A stretch of DNA of 64,000 bases from Streptomyces silvae (GTDB taxonomy: Bacteria > Actinomycetota > Actinomycetes > Streptomycetales > Streptomycetaceae): positions 26,653 to 90,652 of the forward strand of contig NZ_JAERUC010000172.1 of assembly GCF_016745505.1 (NCBI RefSeq), read 5' to 3'. Below are positions 32,917-41,101 of this stretch, one piece after another. The translations under genes and the position numbers were made by a program. Under the pieces are notes generated by a model. That model had not been told where the DNA came from and did no database searches. It saw nothing but the letters and a program-made list of their open reading frames with translations. Each line of letters starts with the position of its first letter. Position 1 is the stretch's first letter.

Positions 32917-34761
32917 GTGCGTGAACTGCCCATGTTCGAACGTCTTTACCCCGATGTCCAGCTGACGTCCCCCTCGGAGAGGTTCGCGCTGCGGTGCGAC
33001 TCGGAGGGTGTCGCCGTGGTCACGGACACCGACCGCGGTCAGGTCGTCTGGCGTGCGGGCGCAGCTGGACAGCTGTTTCTCGGACACGGGTACGAGGTCG
33101 TCGTCGAGGGCGGGGAGAACGACGACACGGTCTGGCGCTCCGGTTTCGCCGCGCCCGGGGCGCAGTACCTCATCCTCACGGATGCCGGAGAGCTGGAACT
33201 CCTGGACCGCACACACGTCCGCCTGGGCAACATACGCACCGGACTCACCCACCCTGTGCCGCTCGGAGAAGCGGCGCCCGCGGCTGCCATCACCCGGGAT
33301 GCGTATCTGGTCAGGGAGGGCAAGACGCGGCGGACAGTGGCCCGCGAGCAGGACGGATGGCTGCGGGTCTGCGAGTACGGGAAGGGCGGGGGTATGAGCT
33401 ACGCGCTGACCCGTCCACTGGTCGACTGGTTCGAACAGGAAGACACCGTGCTCACCTGGCGCCGGCACCTGGCGGGTGGTTCCACATCCAAAAGCTTGAT
33501 GCTGTGCCTGGTCGACTCCTCCGGGACCGTCCTGTGGCACGAAGGCACCCAACGCCCGCATGGACCGGTCCCCCCGGGAGAGCCCTACGCGTACGGTGGG
33601 CCCGCGTTGGAGGTGGGAGGGCGCTTGCGCAACCAGTCCCTGACGTCTCCCGCCGGTACGCACACACTGGCTCACCAGGGCTACGGCGATCTGACTCTGT
33701 ACTGCCACACCGAGCGCCGTGCCGTGTGGTCGACCGGCACTGGGTGGGTGGACGGAGGATGGGCCGAGCTCTCCGAGGACGGTGTCCTCTCGGTCCGCAA
33801 CACCCATGGTGTCCCGGTGTGGAGTTCCGGCCCGTCCGGTTCGGGGGCCCGCCGGCTCGTGGTCGGTGATGACGGCCGTGCCGAACTGCGTGACGTGGAC
33901 GGCCGGTCGGTGTGGTCAACAGGCCCACACACGGCATGCCACGGCCCCACGGCCGACGCCCCGCGGGGTGCCGTGCTGCGCCGAGGACAGACGCTCGGAC
34001 GGCACTCCCTCACCTCCCCCGACGGAAGCACCGTGCTCGGACACTGGGACGAACGCCGCCTCGTTCTGTTCGGGGCCGACCAGTCCTGGCTCTGGTACGT
34101 GCACCTCGGCGAAGCGGCCGAGCCCGGACTGCGACTCGACGAGGACGGCATGCTGCGCGTTCTCGGCGACGAACGCCCACCGCTGGGCGGACCGGCCGAC
34201 GAACTGCGTGTCGAGGAGGGCGGAGTGGTCCTGTGCCGTGCCGACGGCACCGTCGTCTGGCGCGACGGCGAGGCGGTGGCCGAGCCCGCCGCCACCCCGA
34301 ACCCACCCGCACAGGGAGGACTCGTGAAGAGCCTGCCGGACACGGACGAGACCCTGCTGATCCGCACCGACTTCTCCGACCCGACCGCTTGGCAAGTTCT
34401 GCTCACGACCGTCATGACACCGAACCAGGACGGCTTCCTCGCGAACGTCCACCCAGTGGATGATCTCGCCTATCGCGACCTGACGACCGAGCAGATCCTC
34501 TCGGCCGCACGCGAGGTGGACACCGATCTGTTCATTGTGGCCGATAAGACCGCCCTCACGGCGCCGGAGATGCCGCTGCTGGCCCTCCTGCTCTTCGACG
34601 AGAACGACGAATGTGAGGAGAGTGAGGCCAGGCAGGAGCACGGCCAACTCCGAGTCTTCGCCACAGAACTGTGGTCGGTCGAGAACAATATCTCCCTCGC
34701 CAACATGGATTGGGAGGACTTCGAGAACGCCGCCGACAACGGTGTCTTCCGGGGCTTCTGA
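32917..34761 (+). CDS. B-lectin-repeat protein with C-terminal DUF6924 domain
   Basis: The frame starts at GTG 32917, after AGGAGAAGAGG, and encodes 614 residues without signal peptide or membrane helix. Residues 1-460 are built of repeated beta units resembling bulb-type mannose-binding lectin repeats: VVTDTDRGQVVWRAG, LTSPAGTHTLAHQGYGDLTL, LSVRNTHGVPVWSSG, VDGRSVWSTG and LTSPDGSTVLG. The last 130 residues (LIRTDFSDPTAWQVLLTTVM, then HPVDDLAYRDLTTEQILSAA and LWSVENNISLANMDWEDF) match what I recall as DUF6924. That C-terminal fold is often seen alone and resembles small immunity-like proteins. A cytosolic lectin-DUF6924 fusion suggests recognition of a glycan or of a toxin; neither is shown. 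Confidence 0.75.
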   Translation: MRELPMFERLYPDVQLTSPSERFALRCDSEGVAVVTDTDRGQVVWRAGAAGQLFLGHGYEVVVEGGENDDTVWRSGFAAPGAQYLILTDAGELELLDRTHVRLGNIRTGLTHPVPLGEAAPAAAITRDAYLVREGKTRRTVAREQDGWLRVCEYGKGGGMSYALTRPLVDWFEQEDTVLTWRRHLAGGSTSKSLMLCLVDSSGTVLWHEGTQRPHGPVPPGEPYAYGGPALEVGGRLRNQSLTSPAGTHTLAHQGYGDLTLYCHTERRAVWSTGTGWVDGGWAELSEDGVLSVRNTHGVPVWSSGPSGSGARRLVVGDDGRAELRDVDGRSVWSTGPHTACHGPTADAPRGAVLRRGQTLGRHSLTSPDGSTVLGHWDERRLVLFGADQSWLWYVHLGEAAEPGLRLDEDGMLRVLGDERPPLGGPADELRVEEGGVVLCRADGTVVWRDGEAVAEPAATPNPPAQGGLVKSLPDTDETLLIRTDFSDPTAWQVLLTTVMTPNQDGFLANVHPVDDLAYRDLTTEQILSAAREVDTDLFIVADKTALTAPEMPLLALLLFDENDECEESEARQEHGQLRVFATELWSVENNISLANMDWEDFENAADNGVFRGF

Positions 34762-35267
34762 CCTTGGCAGGATCTAAGGGGCGTCCCGCAACGCATCAGA
34801 TGAGTCGAGCATCCTCCGTCAGGCTGCCGATGTGTGGGTCATCGAGCCGTACGGGGCTGGTTTCCGGGGCTGCGAGGCCCGTGCGACCGGCGCATGCCTG
34901 ACCCTGTCGGAGGCAAACCGGTGGGCCGGTTCTGCGTGAGCGTACCGGTGCGCAGCTTCGTGAGGGTGCCGATCGGAAACCATTCCCCTGTCAGCGGCGG
35001 TCGAACCGCTGGATCGATGGCGGGCTGCCTGTTGCCCGAGCCGAGAATTCCATCAGGATGCCTACTCGTGTGGCGGCGACATGCCAGAACGCCTCTGCGA
35101 AGGGGGCGACGCCGTCGTTCACATCCTGGAGGGCTGCCCCGGGACGGAGCGCCCCTACGATTCGAACCCGTTGAGTGTCCTCCAGTCATCCGGACGCCTC
35201 AGTCCCGCGACGAAGCAGCGGTCGCGGTCGGCCGACCTCCTCGCGGAACGAGGGAGAGGATCGGAGT
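34762..35267. other. Decayed or non-coding stretch
   Basis: No coding sequence is recognisable here. Several short frames occur on both strands without motifs. GGGAGAGG at its end looks like the old ribosome site of the acetate kinase remnant that follows, which starts at GTG 35268. Confidence 0.4.
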
Positions 35268-35625
35268 GTGCGTACACGAACCGGGCCGGTACTGGTGGCT
35301 GACGCGGGGTCATCGAGCCTGCGTCTGACGATCTTCGGCGACGGTGGTCACGTCCTCAACGAACACCACAGTGTGTCCCCGCCAGGCAGAGGGGGGAAAG
35401 CCAAGCGCTGCGGCAGCTGCTGGAGGAAGGACCGCCTCCTGCAGCTGCGGCACACCGTATCGTCCACGGGGGACCGGAGCTGCGCAGCCACACTCTGCTG
35501 ATCGACGCTGTCCGTGCCCGCTTGACCCAGGTGGCAGACTTCGCGCCCTTGCACGTCCCGAAAGCGCTGACCGTGGTGGACACGGCCCGGAATCTGCTGC
35601 CGGGAGTTCCCCATGTCGCCCATGC
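35268..35625 (+). pseudogene. ackA: Acetate kinase remnant, frameshifted and truncated
   Basis: From GTG 35268 the frame reads VLVADAGSSSLRLTIFGDGG, the phosphate-binding N-terminus of acetate/propionate kinases. The frame is lost within a run of G and A around 35390-35400 and resumes as ALRQLLEEGPPPAAAAHRIV, then HGGPELRSHTLLIDAV and FAPLHVPKALTVVDTARNLL, with the family motifs HRIVHGG and APLH.P. Homology stops near LPGVPHVAHAG, about 120 residues into a normal 400. The rest is replaced by an exporter remnant. It cannot make an active enzyme. Confidence 0.7.
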
Positions 35626-36271
35626 TGGCCTACGCGGTCTTTCCCGCGTGGGAGACGCCCCGGCTACGGGAGCGGCTGGCGGCCTGGCTTGCGGCCAACG
35701 GCTGCCACGCGGCGGCAGTGCTCCGCCACTTCGCCGAACCGACCGCGGAACGCCGTGCCGACATGCGCAGCGCCCAACTCGCGAGCAGAAGAGCCCGCGC
35801 AGCCTGGCAGGAGGCTTACGACCGGGCACAACAGGAACCGGCTCGCCCCAGGGGCCTGACTGCGCAAGAGGCGAAGGACGTTCAGGAGGCGCTCAAAGGT
35901 TTCGACAGAGCAGCAACGCTTATGGAGAGCCGCGTCCCGCACGACGACAACCCTTCCGCTCCGAGGTGGAGGAGTTGGCCGAAGCCCTGGAATCGGACAC
36001 GGAGCAGGCGGCAGCCGCTATGCGCGAGCACAGGCACCCGAACTGGGCACGCGTGGAGAAGGCCCTCCAGACACGGGAAAGAGCCGGTGTCCGGAGCCCA
36101 GCTCTACGGAGCGAGGCAGACCGGCAGAAACACGCCTTGGAAAACCTTGCGACAGCCGTGAGCCGCACCCCCTTGGAGCGCGATGTCGGCTCCCTGCGCG
36201 AGGACCAGCGAGTGCGGGAAGCGGTGGAGGCTCAAGGCGATGGTTCGGAACCCGCGCACCGGGGTGGATGA
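35613..36271 (+). pseudogene. FUSC-family exporter remnant (cytoplasmic C-terminus)
   Basis: FPAWETPRLRERLAAWLAAN, FAEPTAERRADMRSAQLASR and RARAAWQEAYDRAQQEP are typical of the C-terminal soluble part of FUSC/aromatic-acid exporter proteins. Near 35945 the frame shifts, and the protein continues as RSEVEELAEALESDTEQAAA, WARVEKALQTRERAG and LENLATAVSRTPLERDVG to a stop at 36271. All membrane segments are gone; the remnant is joined directly to the acetate kinase remnant, pointing to a deletion between the two genes. Confidence 0.6.
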
Positions 36272-36729
36272 CCACCTGCCGCAGCAGGCGTGCGCCCCGC
36301 TTCCGAGGTCCGCCTGGTCCGACAGATGGCCAAGATGAGGGAACGTCACGCTCAGGACGCAGCGATCAGTCGGTGGGTTGCCCGCTCCGCGGTCCAAGCC
36401 CTGACGACTTCCTCTCTCGTAACCCTTTGGACCGAGGTCTCCTTTGCGGAGACCTGTCGGCCCTCCCCTCCCTTGTGTGCAGGCTCGCCACCGTCACGGG
36501 CTGTCGGCCAGGGATCCACTGTCCTCTGCCCAAGATCCGGGCCATACTCGGCCCAGCCGCCTGCAGTGCGGTCGAATCACGACCGTTGCCGCTGGTCAGT
36601 AACCACGCGAGTCGTGTACCACCGGCAGACAAAGAATCTGCTATCAGATGTGACACGCTCGCCTGGCGCCCACTGGGGCTACCCAGTTGGTACGGCCGGA
36701 GGATCCCTCTACAGTCACAACAGAGCAGC
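36272..36729. other. Non-coding stretch after gene decay
   Basis: No conserved protein is seen in any frame. Base composition is less GC-biased than in the neighbouring genes, as expected for relic DNA. No repeat, RNA gene or insertion-sequence end is evident. Confidence 0.4.
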
Positions 36730-37154
36730 TCACTGGCCGAGGAAGCTCAGACGGACGCTGCGGTTGGTGTTGCTCGTGTTTGTATCCACCAGGCACACCG
36801 ACTGCCACGTCCCCAGCTCCAGCCTCCCCCCGACCACCGGCAGCGTCGCGTGCGGCGGTACCAGCGCCGGCAGTACGTGGTCGCGGCCGTGGCCCGGGCT
36901 GCCGTGGCGGTGGCGCCAGCGGTCGTCGGCGGGGAGCAGCGTCTGCAGGGTCGTGAGGAGGTCGTCGTCCTGCCGGCTCCGGTCTCCAGGATCGCGATCC
37001 CGGCGGTGGCGTGCGGGACGAAGACGTTGAGCAGGCCGTCCCGCCCGTGAGCGGTGCGGTCGAGGAACTGCGTGCACTCCTCCGTCAGGTCCAGGACCGT
37101 CTCGGTCCGTCCCGTGGTGAGGCTCAGCACGTACGTGGCAAAGGTGTCGGACAT
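36730..37154 (-). pseudogene. yjbQ: YjbQ-family protein gene with single-base frameshift
   Basis: The ATG at 37154 opens MSDTFATYVLSLTTGRTET, and LLNVFVPHATAGIAILETGA follows. About 36968 the frame breaks where GGCAG-GACGACGAC lacks one base; the rest is in a second frame: DDDLLTTLQTLLPADDRW, HRHGSPGHGRDHVLPALVPP, LELGTWQSVCLVDTN, ending at 36730. Apart from that one base the gene is full length (about 140 residues). YjbQ proteins are trimeric, bind metal through His residues such as those in HGSPGHGRDH, and show weak thiamine-phosphate synthase activity. A real mutation or a base-calling error are both possible. Confidence 0.8.
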
Positions 37155-37229
37155 GGCTCCATTCTCTCGCTGCCGGGGCGGGCCGTGCCCGCCGGGAAGA
37201 TCCCGGGCGCGCCCCGGGTTGGTAGAAGC

Positions 37230-38306
37230 GTGAACAACTTCGGAACGAGTGAGCCGGCCGTCGTCGTCATCGGCGCGGGGCAGGCGGGGCTGTCCGCCGC
37301 CTATCACCTGGCGCGCACCGGTCTCGAGCCCGACCGGGACTTCGTCGTGCTGGACCACGCACCCGGGCCCGGTGGCGCCTGGCAGTTCCGGTGGTCCTCG
37401 CTCACGTACGGCAAGGTGCACGGCATGCACGCGTTGCCCGGGATGGAGCTGACGGGCGCGGACGGCAGCCGTCCCTCCTCCGAGGTGATCGGCGCGTACT
37501 TCGACGCGTACGAGCGGCGCTTCGGTCTGCGGGTGCACCGGCCGGTCGACGTGGCCGCCGTGCGTGAGGGTGAGGGTGGCCGGCTGCTCGTCGAGAGCTC
37601 GGAGGGTACGTACGCCACGCGTGCGCTGATCAATGCCACCGGCACCTGGGACCGGCCGTTCTGGCCGCGTTACCCGGGTCAGGAGACCTTCCGGGGGCGG
37701 CAGTTGCACACCGCGGGCTATCCCGGGCCCGCGGAGTTCGCCGGGCTGCGGGTGGTCGTGGTCGGCGGGGGCGCGTCGGGTACCCAGCATCTGATGGAGA
37801 TCGCCGAGGTCGCGGCGGAGACGTACTGGGTGACGCGGCGGCCCCCGGTGTTCCGGGAGGGGCCGTTCGGTGAGGAGGAGGGGCGGGCCGCGGTGGCCAT
37901 GGTGAAGGAGCGTGTACGCCTCGGGCTCCCGCCGCAGAGCGTGGTGAGCGTGACCGGGCTGCCGCTCAACGACGCCGTCCGTCGCGCGCGCGAGCAGGGT
38001 GTCCTCGACCGGCTCCCGATGTTCGAGCGGATCACGCCGGACGGGGTGGCCTGGGCCGACGGCCGCACCGTGGAAGCCGACGTCATCCTCTGGGCGACCG
38101 GATTCCGCGCCGCCGTGGATCACCTGGCGCCCCTGAAACTCCGGGAGCCGGGCGGTGGCATCCGCGTCGAGAACACTCAGGCGGTGCGGGACCCGCGGGT
38201 CCACCTCGTCGGTTACGGGCCGTCCGCCAGCACGGTCGGGGCCAACCGGGCCGGCCGGGCGGCCGTCCGTTCGGTCAGCCGGCTGCTGGAGAGGGTGCCG
38301 GCCTGA
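37230..38306 (+). CDS. FAD-dependent, flavin-monooxygenase-like oxidoreductase
   Basis: The 358-residue protein begins at GTG 37230; the ribosome site is weak (GGTAGAAG). The FAD-binding motif is VVVIGAGQAGLSAAYHLA at the N-terminus and the NADPH motif is VVVVGGGASGTQHLMEIA near residue 170, separated by a domain with KVHGMHALPGMELTG and ATGTWDRPFWPRYPG. A terminal ILWATGFRAAVDHLAP and VGYGPSASTVGANRAGR close the fold. This is the class of FMO/CzcO-type flavoproteins, which oxidise small soft nucleophiles or reduce an unknown acceptor. It is divergent from the frameshifted yjbQ gene with 75 bases between. Confidence 0.88.
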   Translation: MNNFGTSEPAVVVIGAGQAGLSAAYHLARTGLEPDRDFVVLDHAPGPGGAWQFRWSSLTYGKVHGMHALPGMELTGADGSRPSSEVIGAYFDAYERRFGLRVHRPVDVAAVREGEGGRLLVESSEGTYATRALINATGTWDRPFWPRYPGQETFRGRQLHTAGYPGPAEFAGLRVVVVGGGASGTQHLMEIAEVAAETYWVTRRPPVFREGPFGEEEGRAAVAMVKERVRLGLPPQSVVSVTGLPLNDAVRRAREQGVLDRLPMFERITPDGVAWADGRTVEADVILWATGFRAAVDHLAPLKLREPGGGIRVENTQAVRDPRVHLVGYGPSASTVGANRAGRAAVRSVSRLLERVPA

Positions 38307-38500
38307 CCGGGCGTCAGCGACCGCGGGTGGCACGAGAACACACGAACACGGGAGCGGATGTTCGCTCGAACGCGTGGTCGTTCCGGGATTTGTTGCTCAA
38401 CCACCGCACCGCGACTGATGATTACTGAGCGCACACACCGGGCTGCAGACCGCAACTGCGCATGTCCCAGAGAAGCACCACGCACAAGGAGAACTACCAG

Positions 38501-38560
38501 ATGAACTTCCTGACCAACCTGCTTGCCGGCATCGTCCACTTCGTGGGTTGGCTCGTCTGA
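38501..38560 (+). CDS. 19-residue hydrophobic peptide gene
   Basis: A 19-codon frame encodes MNFLTNLLAGIVHFVGWLV. It is preceded by AAGGAG nine bases from the ATG, the best-spaced ribosome site in this part of the window, and followed 16 bases later by a strong terminator hairpin (38577-38612). Upstream, TTGCTC (38393-38398) and GATGAT (38417-38422) are spaced like -35 and -10 boxes with an 18-base gap, leaving a leader of about 70 bases. The peptide is amphipathic to fully hydrophobic and could span or coat the membrane; a type I toxin, a regulator of the neighbouring transporter or an antimicrobial-like peptide are options. No function is recognised. Confidence 0.6.
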   Translation: MNFLTNLLAGIVHFVGWLV

Positions 38561-38576
38561 CCGTCTCTGCACAACG

Positions 38577-38612
38577 GCGCCGCCGCTTCCCGTCCCACGG
38601 GAGCGGCGGCGC
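38577..38612. terminator. Strong hairpin between the small peptide gene and the ABC exporter
   Basis: Bases 38577-38593 pair with 38597-38612, a 16-pair GC-rich stem with one bulged T and a CCC loop. It lies between convergent genes and can serve both. There is no T tract, as is usual in high-GC actinomycetes. Confidence 0.85.
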
Positions 38613-38648
38613 TGCCGTGTGTCCGCCCACTCCTCCGGCTCCGGCGCA

Positions 38649-40454
38649 TCAGACGGGCGCGGGGGCCGGACGGCTGTCGCGGCGGATCAGGGCGGCATAG
38701 CGTCCGTCCTGCGCGAGCAGTTCCTCGTGCGTGCCGCGCTCGGCCACCCGGCCTTCGTCCAGCACGACGATCTGGTCCGCGTCCCGGACGGTGGAGAGCC
38801 GGTGGGCGATGGTGAGCGTGGTGCGGCCCTTCGACAGCGCGTCGATGGCCTGCTGCACGGCGTGTTCCGTACGGGTGTCGAGGGCGCTGGTCGCCTCGTC
38901 GAGGATCAGTACGGGCGGGTCCCGGAGGATCGTGCGGGCGATCGCCAGCCGTTGCTTCTCGCCGCCCGAGAAGCGGTACCCGCGTTCGCCGACCAGGGTG
39001 TCGTAGCCGTCGGGCAGCCCGGCGATGTGGTCGTGGATCTGCGCGGTGCGGGCCGCGCTCTCGATCTGCTCGTCGGTGGCGTCCGGTTTGGCGAAGCGGA
39101 GGTTCTCGGCGACCGAGGCATGGAAGAGGTACGTCTCCTGGGAGACCACGCCGACGGCCCGCGCGAGGGTGTCGAAGTCCAGGTCGCGTACGTCGACGCC
39201 GTCGAGCGTGACCCGTCCGCCCGTGACGTCGTACAGCCGTGGCACGAGGTAGCTGAGCGTGGACTTGCCCGAGCCGGTGGGGCCGACGACGGCCAGGCTG
39301 TTCCCGGCGGGCACGGTCACGTCGATGCCGCTCAGCGTGGGGCCGCCCTTCTCGTCGTAGCTGAAGGTGACGTCCTCGAAGGCGATCTCGCCGCGGATCT
39401 TCTCCAGCCGGACGGGCTTCGCGGGCTCGGTGATGTCCACCTCGAGGTCGAGGTACTCGAAGATGCGCGCGAACAGGGCGAGGGACGTCTGCATCTGCAC
39501 ACCGGTGGAGAGCAGGCTGACCGCGGGCCGGAACAGGCCCTGCTGGAGCGAGACGAAGGCGACCAGGGTGCCGATGGAGACGGCCGTGACGCCCGACTGG
39601 AGCGTGAGGCCGGCCGCCCAGTAGATGACCGCGGGCATGGCGGCCATCACGATGCCGATGGTCGACATCCTCCAGCGTCCGGCCATGCTGGAGCGCACTT
39701 CGAGGTCGACCAGGCGCTCCGACTCCTCGGAGAAGGCCTGGGTGAGGGAGTCCGAGCGGCCCATGGTCCGGCCGAGCAGGATGCCGCTGACGGACAGCGA
39801 CTCGGTGACCGTGGCCGCCATCGCGGCCATCTGCTTCTGGCGCTGGGTGGTGATCCGCTTGCGCTCCCGGCCGACGCGGCGGCTGATCCAGACGAAGACG
39901 GGCAGCAGGAGCAGCGAGACGACGGTCAGCCGCCAGTCCAGCGCGAGCATGGCGACCACGGTGGCGATGACGGCGGTGAGGTTGGAGACGAGGGAGGTCG
40001 CGGTGGAGGTGACCGTCGCCTGCATCCCGCCGATGTCGTTGGCGATGCGGGACTGGACCTCGCCCGTGCGGGTGCGCGTGAAGAAGGCGAGGGGCATCCG
40101 CTGCAGCTGGGTGTAGACGGCGGTGCGCAGGTCGTGCATGACGCGCTGGCCCACCGTCGTGGAGATCAGGGTCTGCAGGACACCGAAGACGCTGTTCATC
40201 ACGGCGGTGAGGATCATGCCGAGCGCGAGGAGGGTGAGCAGCCCCGTGCGCCCCTGCGGGATCGCGGTGTCCAGGATCTCGCGGAGCAGGAACGGGGAGG
40301 CGACCGACACCAGCGAGGAGGCGCCGACCAGCAGTCCGACCACGGTGAGCCGGCCCCGGTAGGGCCGGAAGAGCCGGAAGATGCGGCGCAGCTCGGCGGG
40401 CGGCTGGCCCGCCTCCCCGGTGGGAGGTGTCCAGGTGGGTTCGTCGGGTTTCAT
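38649..40454 (-). CDS. ABC exporter, fused membrane and ATPase domains (MsbA-like)
   Basis: The 601-residue protein starts at ATG 40454 after AGGAG. Six membrane segments occupy about residues 38-330 (for example VVGLLVGASSLVSVASPFLL). The ATPase has Walker A VVGPTGSGKSTLSYLV, Q loop GVVSQETYLF, signature RFSGGEKQRLAIART, Walker B VLILDEATSALD and the switch His in IAHRLSTV, so both sites of a homodimer should be active. Such exporters move lipids or drugs. The gene is divergent from a MarR regulator with a palindrome between them, so it is probably repressed by that MarR protein. Confidence 0.92.
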   Translation of the reverse strand: MKPDEPTWTPPTGEAGQPPAELRRIFRLFRPYRGRLTVVGLLVGASSLVSVASPFLLREILDTAIPQGRTGLLTLLALGMILTAVMNSVFGVLQTLISTTVGQRVMHDLRTAVYTQLQRMPLAFFTRTRTGEVQSRIANDIGGMQATVTSTATSLVSNLTAVIATVVAMLALDWRLTVVSLLLLPVFVWISRRVGRERKRITTQRQKQMAAMAATVTESLSVSGILLGRTMGRSDSLTQAFSEESERLVDLEVRSSMAGRWRMSTIGIVMAAMPAVIYWAAGLTLQSGVTAVSIGTLVAFVSLQQGLFRPAVSLLSTGVQMQTSLALFARIFEYLDLEVDITEPAKPVRLEKIRGEIAFEDVTFSYDEKGGPTLSGIDVTVPAGNSLAVVGPTGSGKSTLSYLVPRLYDVTGGRVTLDGVDVRDLDFDTLARAVGVVSQETYLFHASVAENLRFAKPDATDEQIESAARTAQIHDHIAGLPDGYDTLVGERGYRFSGGEKQRLAIARTILRDPPVLILDEATSALDTRTEHAVQQAIDALSKGRTTLTIAHRLSTVRDADQIVVLDEGRVAERGTHEELLAQDGRYAALIRRDSRPAPAPV

Positions 40455-40559
40455 GGGCTCCTTCGAGAGCGTGCGGCGGGCGGGGCTCGTGCGTCCGGCG
40501 GCCGGCGCGGAGGCCCGGGAGGAAGACGGACTTCGAGAGCTTGACTTCGGGAGCTTAGC

Positions 40560-40584
40560 TCATTGTTACCTCTATTCACAATGA
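40560..40584. promoter_or_regulatory. MarR operator between exporter and regulator genes
   Basis: TCATTGT (40560-40566) and ACAATGA (40578-40584) are perfect 7-base arms separated by 11 bases. The right arm overlaps the likely -35 box of the marR promoter (TTCACA, 40575-40580), and the site is 106 bases before the exporter start, a layout suited to repression of both genes. Confidence 0.65.
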
Positions 40585-40608
40585 ACGAGGTCCTGATATT
40601 GTTCCCTC
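40575..40608 (+). promoter_or_regulatory. Leaderless promoter of the MarR gene
   Basis: TTCACA (40575-40580) and TATTGT (40597-40602) are separated by 16 bases; the ATG follows six bases after the -10 box and no ribosome site is present. Transcription would start at or beside the ATG. Confidence 0.55.
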
Positions 40609-41055
40609 ATGGACTCCCCCGACTCCGACGGCATGCTGGCCGAGCAGCTGCTGCGGCTCACCCGCCGTCTCCAGCGCATCCAGAGCCGTCAGCTGGAGCC
40701 GATAGGCATCACGCCGGCCCAGTTCCGCCTGCTGCGCACGACCGCGCACTACGACGGCCCGCCCCGGATGGCCGATCTCGCCGAGCGCCTGGACGTCGTC
40801 CCCCGCGCCGTGACCACCCTGGTCGACGGCCTGGAGGCGAGCGGCCGGGTGCGGCGCGCCCCGGATCCGGCCAACCGCCGGGTGATCCGCATCGAGATCA
40901 CCGAGGAGGGCCGGGCCGTGCTCCGTTCGATGCGCGACGCGCGCAAGGCCGCCGCGGAGGAGATCCTGGCTCCATTGACCGCCGAGCAGCGTGAGGTGCT
41001 CGGCGGGCTGCTCACCGCTCTGGTCGACGGGATGCCGGAGCGCCGCCGCTGCTGA
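40609..41055 (+). CDS. MarR-family transcriptional regulator
   Basis: The 148-residue protein has the MarR winged helix: ITPAQFRLLRTTAHYDGPPR, then MADLAERLDVVPRAVTTLVD as recognition helix and GRVRRAPDPANRRVIRIEIT as the wing. Dimer helices form the two ends. It is divergent from an ABC exporter gene and flanked by a perfect palindrome, the usual arrangement of a drug-responsive repressor controlling its exporter and itself. Ligand unknown. The gene seems to be translated from a leaderless message. The FAD/FeS dehydrogenase starts 46 bases downstream and may be read from the same promoter. Confidence 0.92.
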   Translation: MDSPDSDGMLAEQLLRLTRRLQRIQSRQLEPIGITPAQFRLLRTTAHYDGPPRMADLAERLDVVPRAVTTLVDGLEASGRVRRAPDPANRRVIRIEITEEGRAVLRSMRDARKAAAEEILAPLTAEQREVLGGLLTALVDGMPERRRC

Positions 41056-41101
41056 GGCACGCGGTGCGGCCACCGCACCGCGCCGTCGAGGGGACCCTGA
41101 C

